Positions 15,603 through 22,917 of a stretch of DNA of 46,874 bases are shown here, in pieces. The stretch's first letter is position 1. Every line of letters begins with the position of its first letter. Source of the DNA: Shewanella litoralis (GTDB lineage Bacteria > Pseudomonadota > Gammaproteobacteria > Enterobacterales > Shewanellaceae); contig NZ_WSRZ01000029.1 of NCBI RefSeq assembly GCF_009828585.1, forward strand, positions 1 through 46,874, read 5' to 3'. The notes under the pieces are model-generated. The model ran no database searches, had not been told where the DNA came from, and saw only the letters and a program-made list of their open reading frames with translations. Both the position numbers and the translations under genes were made by a program.

Positions 15603-17069
15603 CTAACTGACGCTTATCAAGGTGACTTCGCCGTCTTCATTCACTTCGGCGATATGACCTTTAGGCTCATTCATAAAGAATAAGGTAATAAAACCAAATA
15701 CGGCGCTCACTGCAATCACATAAAAGAACGTTTGTGTCGACACCATTGAATATACCGTTAAGAAAAACACTGCGCCAACATTTCCGTACGCGCCTGTCAT
15801 ACCGGCAATTTGGCCCGTCAAACGGCGCTTAATGAGTGGTACGGCAGCAAAAACTGCGCCCTCACCGCCTTGAACAAAGAAAGAACACGCCATCACCACT
15901 ACTACCGCAAGAGGTAATGACCAACTTGAATCTATTTGTGCTACCGATAAGTACCCAATTGCTAAGCCTGCAGTTAAAATCAATAGCGTGGTTTTACGAC
16001 CAAACCTGTCACTTAACCAGCCACCACCAGGACGAGACATTAGGTTCATAAAGGCATAGCTTGATGCCACCATACCTGCTTGTGCCATGCCTAAGGCAAA
16101 GGTTTCGGCAAAAAATAGCGGCAGCATAGACACTACAGCCAGCTCAGAACCAAAGGTGGTAAAGTACAGCACATTTAATACTGCCACCTGTTTAAACTCG
16201 TAGCGCTCGAACTCTGGTACTTCCACAGAAAACAGATGCTTATTGACTTGATAGGTTTGATAAAAATCAATTAAAAACACAAACACTAAACCGGCGTAAA
16301 TCAAGTTTGTGACATCTTGGGTAAACATGCTGACACCCGCTGGCGACAACTTCCATCCTAATAGCGCTAAGGTCGCGTACATGGGGACTTTCATGACAAT
16401 CAATAACACTAAATCACTTTTACTGGTGACTTCTAAACCGCCACCTTTTTTGGGCTTAAAGTATGTTGAGCCTTTTGGTGTATCGGTAACATTAAAGTAG
16501 TAAACAAACGCAAACAACAAGCTCATTAAACCTGTAATACCAATGGCATAGCGCCAACCGTCCGGGCCACCAAATGCAAGGGCAACAGCAGGTAAAGTAA
16601 AGGCCGCAGCGGCAGAGCCAAAGTTACCCCATCCACCGTAAATGCCCTCAGCGGTGCCTAACTCTTTGGCCGGAAACCATTCACTGACCATACGAATACC
16701 AATCACAAAGCCTGCACCAATAAAACCAATTAAAAAACGGGCTAGTGCGAGCTGCTCAAATGAGTCGGCAACGGCAAACATAAAGCACGGGATTGAACAA
16801 ATCGCCAGCAGCGCAGAATACGTAATACGTGGGCCATATTTATCGGTCACCATCCCAATGATGATTCGCGCCGGAATCGTTAAGGCTACATTGAGGATTA
16901 ACAAGGTTTTAATTTGCGCGGTAGTCAGCCCCAAACTGTCAGCAATCACACTCACCAGCGGTGCGGCGTTAAACCACACAACGAAGGTGATAAAAAAAGC
17001 CATCCAGCTTAAATGCATAATTTTCATTTTGCCGCTAAAAGAAAACAACTTAAATTTGTCAGCACTCAT
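15603..17069 (-). CDS. NarK/NasA-type nitrate/nitrite MFS transporter
   Basis: A 488-residue major facilitator with about 12 membrane helices. Family blocks include [17 protein letters not shown] in helix 1, the Asp-Lys-Tyr-Gly loop after helix 2, [14 protein letters not shown] in helix 4 (the nitrate-binding Arg region), [11 protein letters not shown] (first nitrate signature) and [11 protein letters not shown] (second). I choose the ATG at 17069, 7 nt after GGGAG, as the upstream ATG is too close to that site. It sits 11 bp after nirD, so nitrate uptake for assimilation is the likely role. A larger cytoplasmic loop of about 70 residues lies between helices 6 and 7. Confidence 0.9.
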   Translation of the reverse strand: MSADKFKLFSFSGKMKIMHLSWMAFFITFVVWFNAAPLVSVIADSLGLTTAQIKTLLILNVALTIPARIIIGMVTDKYGPRITYSALLAICSIPCFMFAVADSFEQLALARFLIGFIGAGFVIGIRMVSEWFPAKELGTAEGIYGGWGNFGSAAAAFTLPAVALAFGGPDGWRYAIGITGLMSLLFAFVYYFNVTDTPKGSTYFKPKKGGGLEVTSKSDLVLLIVMKVPMYATLALLGWKLSPAGVSMFTQDVTNLIYAGLVFVFLIDFYQTYQVNKHLFSVEVPEFERYEFKQVAVLNVLYFTTFGSELAVVSMLPLFFAETFALGMAQAGMVASSYAFMNLMSRPGGGWLSDRFGRKTTLLILTAGLAIGYLSVAQIDSSWSLPLAVVVVMACSFFVQGGEGAVFAAVPLIKRRLTGQIAGMTGAYGNVGAVFFLTVYSMVSTQTFFYVIAVSAVFGFITLFFMNEPKGHIAEVNEDGEVTLISVS

Positions 17070-17080
17070 AGTCATACTCC

Positions 17081-17407
17081 CTATGCCTTAGCCAATACAA
17101 GGACCTGGCCCTGTTCGGTTTTAATATCAAATGGACTGGCTATTAGGCTATTGTCTTCAATACATACACCGGTCGCTAAACGGTAATGTTGTTTATACAA
17201 TGGCGAAGCCACACATAACTCCCCTTCCATTTCACAAATTAATCCGCGGGCTAATAAGCCCACGCCTGTGGCGGGGTCAACATTATCGATGGCAAACAAA
17301 CCATCTTTACCCAAATTAAAAATAGCCACTGCCTTTCCGGCTACCCAGGCTGCAACACCAGTACCTATAGGTAAGCTTGTTTCTTCACACACATTAATCC
17401 AACTCAT
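17081..17407 (-). CDS. nirD: NirD, small subunit of assimilatory NAD(P)H nitrite reductase
   Basis: A 108-residue Rieske-like protein of the NirD type. The fold blocks [26 protein letters not shown] and [15 protein letters not shown] are present, but the Cys-His cluster ligands of true Rieske proteins are missing, as is normal for NirD. It partners NirB in reducing nitrite to ammonium in the cytoplasm. Its ATG overlaps the nirB stop (ATGA), indicating translational coupling. Confidence 0.93.
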   Translation of the reverse strand: MSWINVCEETSLPIGTGVAAWVAGKAVAIFNLGKDGLFAIDNVDPATGVGLLARGLICEMEGELCVASPLYKQHYRLATGVCIEDNSLIASPFDIKTEQGQVLVLAKA

Positions 17408-20004
17408 GCTAATACCTCATCTGTCGTGGTTTGTTGCTCGGTAATATCTTTTATTGCAATGGTGCCTGCACCGACATCTTTAATGTTGGGAAAGCGCTGT
17501 TCGCGTATGCGTTGATAAGCATTAGCATCAGCGACTGGTGCATCGCTTGGATTAACAAATTCATTAAAACGCGCTAAAAATTCGGGTTGTTCGAGGCTGG
17601 TTTTCCATTCACATTGATAGGTTGCAGCAATCAAATCCATTTGTTGTTCTAGGGTTGAATTGATCCCTAGCGCATCATCAATCACAACCGATTTTAAATA
17701 CGCTAAGCCGCCTTCTAATGAATCCATCCAGGTAGAGGTACGTTGCAGTTTGTCGGCGGTTTTGACGTAAAACATCAAAATACGGTCGATGTATTTATAA
17801 AGCGTTTCAGAAGATAAGTCGGTAGCAAATAAGTCACCGTGACGTGGACGCATGCCGCCATTACCGGCAACATAGAGGTTCCAGCCTTTGTCGGTTGCGA
17901 TTACGCCGATGTCTTTACTTTGTGCTTCGGCGCATTCTCGAGTACAACCCGATACGGCAAATTTCAATTTATGCGGGCTGCGTAAGCCCTTGTAACGATT
18001 TTCTAAATCGATGGCAAAACCTACCGCATCTTGCACGCCATATCGGCACCAGGTACTGCCCACACAAGACTTAACTGTACGCAGAGATTTGCCGTAGGCG
18101 TGCCCCGTTTCAAAGCCTGCATCAATGAGCTTTTTCCAAATTTCAGGTAATTGTGACAAGGTTGCGCCAAACATATCGATACGTTGACCACCAGTGATTT
18201 TGGTATACAAATCATAGTCCTGAGCAATTTGGCCCATTGCAATTAATTTGGCTGGAGTAATTTCGCCACCGGCAACCCGTGGCACAATAGAATAAGTGCC
18301 GTCTTTTTGGATATTACCTAAATACGCATCATTGGTGTCTTGCAGCTGCACATGGCCGCTATCTTGATTTAATACATATTGGTTTTGTAAGCTGGCAAAA
18401 ATAGAAGCCGCGGCGGGTTTACAAATATCGCAACCATACGTGTGACCGCTTGCTGAAGGTTTGCCGTGTTGACGCATTAACGAGTCAAAATCATTAATAC
18501 CTTCCACTTGGCATAGGTGGTACAAGGCTTGTCTGTCATGATCAAAGTGAGCACAAATCCCGGCATTAAAATCAAGGCCTGCTGCTTGCAAAGTCTGATC
18601 TATAATTTTTTGCACTAATGGCGCACAACCACCACATCCCGATGCTGCTCGAGTGCAGGATTTAATCTCAGCCATTTTGTGGCTGCCCGCTTTAACCGCA
18701 TCAACAATGTCGCCTTTCGTCACTTGATGACAAGAACACACAATAGAGGTGTCTTTTAAGTCCGCTTCATCTTCAGCACCAGCAAGTAATAACTCAACAG
18801 CCGAGCCTGCAATTTCATCCTGAGATAAATACATATCCAGTAGGCGGCTGTAATCGCTGTTGTCACCAATCAATACCGCACCTTTTAAATACTTGCCACT
18901 GTCGTCAAGCCAGAGTTTTTTATAAATACCGGCCTGATTATCAGACAGTTCAACAAATTGGGCATTGTCAAAACCACGACTTGCGCCAATCGCGGCCACA
19001 TCGACACCCAGTAGCTTTAATTTGGTACTCATATCTGCACCGGTAAACGATTGACTTGGGGAATCTGATGATAATGAAGCAATATGTGAAGCAACAACTC
19101 GTGCCATTTGATAACCAGGCGCCACTAAACCAAATATTTTTTGCTGCCATAATGCACATTCACCAATGGCATAAACATCGGGGGCAGAGGTTAAGCAGTG
19201 ATCGTCAATTTCAATACCGCCACGCTCACCAATACTGATATTTGACACGCGGGCTAAAGCGTCTTGTGGGCGAATACCGGCAGAAAAGACAATCATGTCG
19301 GTTTCAAGAAAAGATTCATCATTAAATGTCATGCGGTGCAGTGCTGTTTCACCATCGATAATGGCGGTGGTGGCTTTAGACGTATGCACACTCACCCCGA
19401 GTTGCTCGATTTTACTGCACAGTAACTCACCTGCTTTATCATTAAGCTGAACGGGCATCAATTGTGGTGCAAACTCAACAACATGGGTTTTGACCCCAAG
19501 TTGCATCATGGCATTTGCCGCTTCTAAGCCCAGTAGTCCACCACCGACAACAACTCCGACCAGGCTAGTTTGTGCAGCAGCTTGAATGGCCTCAAGATCT
19601 TCAATGGTACGATAGACTAAACATTGAGCACGATCGTTACCTTGTATTGGCGGCACAAATGGAAACGAACCCGTCGCCAACACTAAACGGGTATACGAGT
19701 AACATTCACCTTGGGCACTTGTGACGGTTTTCGCCGCGATATCAATCGCCGTGATGGGAGTATTTAAATGCAGATTAATGCCCCAATCTTGATAATCCTG
19801 GGCACTGGTTAGCATTAACGGATCAGCACTGCCTGTCTCAAAATATTTAGATAACTGCACCCGGTCATATGCTGGACGAGGTTCTTCGCCAAACACATGT
19901 ACTTCAAAGGTTTTATTCAAACCTAGACTGCATAATTGCTCAATAAAGTGATGACCCACCATGCCATTACCAACGACCACTAATTTGGGTTTTGAGACTG
20001 TCAT
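17404..20004 (-). CDS. nirB: NirB, large subunit of assimilatory NAD(P)H nitrite reductase
   Basis: An 866-residue sirohaem nitrite reductase. Order of parts: FAD/NAD(P)H module from residue 1 (VVVGNGMVGHHF; second GxGxxG near VVVGGGLLGLEAAN), a [2Fe-2S] BFD-like module (CSCHQVTKGDI and CTRAASGCGGC, about 425-470), and the sirohaem/[4Fe-4S] domains with CVGSTWCRYG and KFAVSGCTRECAEA carrying the four cluster cysteines. It reduces nitrite by six electrons to ammonium. The ATG at 20004 follows AGGAG by 6 nt; the GTG at 20019 overlaps that site. The gene follows a sigma-54 promoter and an attenuator leader; sirohaem supply is provided by cobA in the neighbouring operon. Confidence 0.95.
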   Translation of the reverse strand: MTVSKPKLVVVGNGMVGHHFIEQLCSLGLNKTFEVHVFGEEPRPAYDRVQLSKYFETGSADPLMLTSAQDYQDWGINLHLNTPITAIDIAAKTVTSAQGECYSYTRLVLATGSFPFVPPIQGNDRAQCLVYRTIEDLEAIQAAAQTSLVGVVVGGGLLGLEAANAMMQLGVKTHVVEFAPQLMPVQLNDKAGELLCSKIEQLGVSVHTSKATTAIIDGETALHRMTFNDESFLETDMIVFSAGIRPQDALARVSNISIGERGGIEIDDHCLTSAPDVYAIGECALWQQKIFGLVAPGYQMARVVASHIASLSSDSPSQSFTGADMSTKLKLLGVDVAAIGASRGFDNAQFVELSDNQAGIYKKLWLDDSGKYLKGAVLIGDNSDYSRLLDMYLSQDEIAGSAVELLLAGAEDEADLKDTSIVCSCHQVTKGDIVDAVKAGSHKMAEIKSCTRAASGCGGCAPLVQKIIDQTLQAAGLDFNAGICAHFDHDRQALYHLCQVEGINDFDSLMRQHGKPSASGHTYGCDICKPAAASIFASLQNQYVLNQDSGHVQLQDTNDAYLGNIQKDGTYSIVPRVAGGEITPAKLIAMGQIAQDYDLYTKITGGQRIDMFGATLSQLPEIWKKLIDAGFETGHAYGKSLRTVKSCVGSTWCRYGVQDAVGFAIDLENRYKGLRSPHKLKFAVSGCTRECAEAQSKDIGVIATDKGWNLYVAGNGGMRPRHGDLFATDLSSETLYKYIDRILMFYVKTADKLQRTSTWMDSLEGGLAYLKSVVIDDALGINSTLEQQMDLIAATYQCEWKTSLEQPEFLARFNEFVNPSDAPVADANAYQRIREQRFPNIKDVGAGTIAIKDITEQQTTTDEVLA

Positions 20005-20031
20005 TTCCTGCTCCTTCACGCCTTGTCCTGT

Positions 20032-20073
20032 AAAAAAACAAAAGGCGCCAACTCCACTTAAAGAGTTGGCGCC
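20032..20073 (-). terminator. Attenuator: intrinsic terminator in the nirB leader
   Basis: On the minus strand GGCGCCAACTC pairs with GAGTTGGCGCC (perfect 11-bp stem, 8-nt loop) followed by TTTTGTTTTTTT. It lies only 28 nt upstream of the nirB ATG and about 150 nt after the ANTAR gene's stop, so it is placed to abort nirB transcription rather than to end the upstream gene. A NasT-like antiterminator is encoded immediately upstream, supporting regulated attenuation. Confidence 0.9.
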
Positions 20074-20080
20074 ATTGCCA
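20067..20080 (-). promoter_or_regulatory. Candidate ANTAR-target hexaloop stem (P2) overlapping the attenuator
   Basis: The minus-strand RNA TGGC-AATGGC-GCCA forms a short GC-rich stem with a six-base loop that has A at position 1 and G at position 4, the signature recognised by ANTAR proteins. Its 3' arm is part of the terminator's 5' arm, so the two folds exclude each other. An upstream partner stem (P1) is less clear; the best candidate is TTA-AACAGT-TAA around 20102-20113, whose loop has G at position 5 rather than 4. Confidence 0.55.
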
Positions 20081-20162
20081 GTTACAATCTTAATGTTAAA
20101 TTTAACTGTTTAAGAATATACGGTGGTTAACCCTTGCTCTTATTCAGTATCTTAATAAGCTC

Positions 20163-20180
20163 TTGCAGGCTACGTGCCAA
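20163..20180 (-). promoter_or_regulatory. Sigma-54 promoter of the nirB operon
   Basis: Minus strand TTGGCACGTAGCCTGCAA: GG and GC elements with exactly 10 bases between, and the extended TTGGCACG block. Start of transcription is expected near 20153, giving a leader of about 150 nt before nirB. Two GCACCA half-sites resembling NtrC boxes lie about 120-140 bp upstream (20273-20278, 20288-20293) within the ANTAR coding sequence, but neither forms a good palindrome. Confidence 0.75.
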
Positions 20181-20223
20181 CAACAAATAAATCATAAACA
20201 CCTGATTTTAAATTAAAAAACAC

Positions 20224-20916
20224 TCAACAACCTTTACGCTGCATGACCGACATGTCCACCTTAGACGCAGCCGCACCATAATGAGGCGCACCACTTTTGC
20301 TCGCCACTGAATTCGCTTGGCTTGTTGATGGTTTAGTGCGACTCACAACAGCAATAATTTGCGCTGACATTTGCGCCAATGTGACACCTTTTTGCATTGC
20401 TTGTTGCTGAATAATTTGATGTGCTTTTGTTTCATCAAAACCTTGTTGCATTAAAATTAACTTTGCTTGGCTAAGTAATTTTATACCGCGAATTTCTTCA
20501 TCTAATTTTTTGAATTCTGCTATCGTTTTGCTTGCCGCACTGAAACGGGCTTGGGCTAAACTCACCACGCTAGTTAACCGATTAACCGTTAACATTTCTG
20601 GTATAAATGTGATGCGGCCACAGTCAAGTAAATGAGTCAGTTCAGTTTGTTGCCATGTTTTAGCGTTAACAATTATCACCAAGGGCTTACTGGCTAAAAT
20701 CCGTTGGATCACTCCCAAAATATGAGCTTGTAAAGAATCCGTTAGCACCAATAAGGTATCAAAATCTTGTTGCTGCAAACGTTGCTCAATTTTGGTAATT
20801 GACGTGAATACAGTGACAGGGCCAAAGGCGGTTAAACAGGCTTGATATTGTGCAATGTCGCAATCAGCAACCGGTACCGCCGAAAAGCTAGCATCACAAT
20901 AAATTAAACTGCGCAT
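20224..20916 (-). CDS. NasT-like ANTAR-domain antiterminator
   Basis: A 230-residue regulator. The C-terminal ANTAR domain (about 135-190) reads IRGIKLLSQAKLILMQQGFDETKAHQIIQQQAMQ in short blocks: conserved AK.ILM, AH..I..QAM and the final helix SAQIIAV. The N-terminal 120 residues resemble a receiver fold as in NasT, but the usual phosphoacceptor Asp region is replaced (TLLVLTDS). A Ser/Ala-rich tail of about 35 residues follows the ANTAR domain. ANTAR proteins bind paired hexaloop RNA stems and prevent termination; a fitting target lies in the nirB leader. ATG 20916 has AAGGAG at 5 nt and overlaps the upstream gene's stop. The usual NasS sensor partner is not in the window. Confidence 0.82.
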   Translation of the reverse strand: MRSLIYCDASFSAVPVADCDIAQYQACLTAFGPVTVFTSITKIEQRLQQQDFDTLLVLTDSLQAHILGVIQRILASKPLVIIVNAKTWQQTELTHLLDCGRITFIPEMLTVNRLTSVVSLAQARFSAASKTIAEFKKLDEEIRGIKLLSQAKLILMQQGFDETKAHQIIQQQAMQKGVTLAQMSAQIIAVVSRTKPSTSQANSVASKSGAPHYGAAASKVDMSVMQRKGC

Positions 20917-22067
20917 AACCACTCCTTATTAACCATTGAATCCGTCTTGCTTGTGACGATTAATCGTGTAGACCAATACTGTAGACTCAATTTTTTTAAT
21001 TGTTCTGTTGTTAAATCAGATTCGTAATCATCTGATTTATAATGCAGTAAATATAAAATAGCCATCAAAGTAGCCTGTACGCTGCTCAGGGCTTGTTCAA
21101 TCATCGAACAAGACATCAATGCCTTCATCGCATCACTGTCAAAAGGCGTCATTTCGCGCCACAACAGTGCAAGCGCCTGCTCCGATAGCTCTGCCTGGCC
21201 GACTTTTGCACCAGAAAAAGCCGTTAATAAGGTGGCAATATCGACTTTTGACATCGCGATCTCACTTTGCAAACCATTAACGATACTGATTGTGGTTTCT
21301 ACGCGGGGATTCAGCTCTGTTTCGCCTTGCAAACCTTTAAAAATGGCGACTACACCCGGTTGATAACTGCGTTGTTCAAATAACTTTTGGCTCACGCCTT
21401 GATGAATTTTGTCGATGCCTGGGTGAAAATAACTGCGTAAGCTCAGTGGCGCATTGCTCGGGTTAATACAACGAACAGCGGTTTGAATTAAACTGCGCAA
21501 TCCGAGCTCTTGGTGTAATTGACGACATTCATCGAGCACTGGCGCTATATCACCGGCTCGCACATACACTATGCCTGAACGGTCTAATTCAGATTTAGCG
21601 GTTAATGGATCTTTACAGCGCACAATTTCAAGTGCAGCAATACATGACTCGACATGTCGACGATGCGGTAACGCTTGGCTATCTCCGTGCAGTAAGACTC
21701 GCACACCATGGTTTGCCAGTAATTTTGCCACTAGTAATAACCAGGGTAATTGCTCACGTTTACCGGCATATACTGGCCAGTCAATTTCAACGTTTAATTG
21801 GCTCCAACCCACATCAATGGTGTGACGTAACCCAGCGACAACACCTGCTACTTCTGCCACCGTTTCGCCGCGGACCCGCATTAACATCATCGCACTGGCC
21901 ATTTGCACTGGCGTCACTTTCGCCTGCGCAAAGCCCTGTATCAGTAAGCTTGCCTCGGCGAACGTTAAACTGCGTGAACCTTTTTCACCTTTACCTAAGG
22001 CTTTGATCAGTAATTTAAAGTCAAATTCAGCCACTGAGGTTAAGGTTAACTCACCTATTTTAGGCAT
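20904..22067 (-). CDS. TrpD2/YbiB-like protein (anthranilate phosphoribosyltransferase fold)
   Basis: A 387-residue relative of TrpD that resembles YbiB rather than a catalytic TrpD. The N-terminal helical block (GSRSLTFAEASLLIQGF, AMMLMRVRGETVAEVAG) is conserved, but the PRPP-binding glycine loop is replaced by YAGKREQLPWLLL and the KHGNR motif by LLHGDSQA. YbiB proteins bind nucleic acids without known phosphoribosyltransferase activity. Start ATG 22067 has GAGG at 6 nt and overlaps the cobA stop by 8 nt; its own stop overlaps the ANTAR gene. Its place between sirohaem synthesis and an RNA-binding regulator suggests a nucleic-acid role, which is inference. Confidence 0.75.
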   Translation of the reverse strand: MPKIGELTLTSVAEFDFKLLIKALGKGEKGSRSLTFAEASLLIQGFAQAKVTPVQMASAMMLMRVRGETVAEVAGVVAGLRHTIDVGWSQLNVEIDWPVYAGKREQLPWLLLVAKLLANHGVRVLLHGDSQALPHRRHVESCIAALEIVRCKDPLTAKSELDRSGIVYVRAGDIAPVLDECRQLHQELGLRSLIQTAVRCINPSNAPLSLRSYFHPGIDKIHQGVSQKLFEQRSYQPGVVAIFKGLQGETELNPRVETTISIVNGLQSEIAMSKVDIATLLTAFSGAKVGQAELSEQALALLWREMTPFDSDAMKALMSCSMIEQALSSVQATLMAILYLLHYKSDDYESDLTTEQLKKLSLQYWSTRLIVTSKTDSMVNKEWLCAV

Positions 22068-22917
22068 ACATAGCCTCATACTGAGTTGTGTCATCAATAT
22101 CTGTTAATAACGTCGCTAATTGTTGTCCGACGCTGACAACCTCACCGATAATAATCAATGTAGGCCCCGCATCGCGTATCGACATTGCCGCGTGTGCCAT
22201 TGAAGATACCGTTGCATACGTGATGATTTGATTTGGTCGGCCGCCGTTAGTGACAAATGCCACCGGTAGCGAGCCCTGACAATTGGCCTCGAGCAACCCT
22301 GTTGCAATGCGATTGGCTTGCTCTTTGCCCATATAAAACACCAGGGTCGATTGGGCGGCTAATAATGCTTGCCATTGCGTTGGAGCGCCAGCGTTGTCGG
22401 CATCGGTCATTTTTGTGCCCGTAATTAAAGTGACGCTGCGCGCCATACCGCGAAATGTCAGCGGGATCCCGGTGCTTGATGCACAGCCTAATGCCGCGGT
22501 GACCCCTGCAATAAATTGTGAGCGAATACCCTGCTTGGCGAGATAAAGCGCCTCTTCAGCTCCGCGGCCAAAAATATGCGGGTCGCCACCTTTTAAGCGC
22601 ACCACTTTACGGCCTTGTTTAGCAAGCTTAAGTAATAATGCGTTAATGTCTTCTTGTTTAATGCTCGGCTGGCCGCAACGTTTGCCGACAAAATGACGCT
22701 GACAGTGGCTACTGACTAAAGTCAAAATGTCACTGCTTACCAGGCTGTCGTAAACCAATGCATCAGCCTGGGCGACAATACGTGCCGCTTTTATGGTCAT
22801 TAAATCAAGCTGGCCGCATCCTGCGCCTACAATGGCAACTTCACCGGCTTGCAGCGCACCTGAACCACCGCAGCCAATAGGCTTAACATTGTGGATTAAT
22901 CCATCTACTGTATTCAT
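22060..22917 (-). CDS. cobA: Uroporphyrinogen-III C-methyltransferase
   Basis: A 285-residue SAM-dependent SUMT. The motifs VAIVGAGCGQLDLMTIKA (N-terminal SAM site), VGKRCGQPSI, RLKGGDPHIFGRGAEEA and GVTAALGCASSTGIPLT are all present. It converts uroporphyrinogen III to precorrin-2, the first step to sirohaem, which NirB needs. No CysG-type dehydrogenase/chelatase domain is fused, so that step must come from elsewhere in the genome. It starts within the nasA stop (TAATG) and overlaps the TrpD2-like gene, so it belongs to the nasA operon. Confidence 0.93.
   Translation of the reverse strand: MNTVDGLIHNVKPIGCGGSGALQAGEVAIVGAGCGQLDLMTIKAARIVAQADALVYDSLVSSDILTLVSSHCQRHFVGKRCGQPSIKQEDINALLLKLAKQGRKVVRLKGGDPHIFGRGAEEALYLAKQGIRSQFIAGVTAALGCASSTGIPLTFRGMARSVTLITGTKMTDADNAGAPTQWQALLAAQSTLVFYMGKEQANRIATGLLEANCQGSLPVAFVTNGGRPNQIITYATVSSMAHAAMSIRDAGPTLIIIGEVVSVGQQLATLLTDIDDTTQYEAMYA

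Noticed and set aside
20163-20180. Stem GGC-ACGTA-GCC as the first ANTAR hairpin of the nirB leader
   Set aside because: Its loop has five bases and the sequence is the sigma-54 promoter, so it should lie upstream of the transcribed leader.
21605-22006. 133-codon plus-strand frame inside the TrpD2-like gene
   Set aside because: Antisense shadow of a coupled operon gene, with no start signal or recognisable motif.
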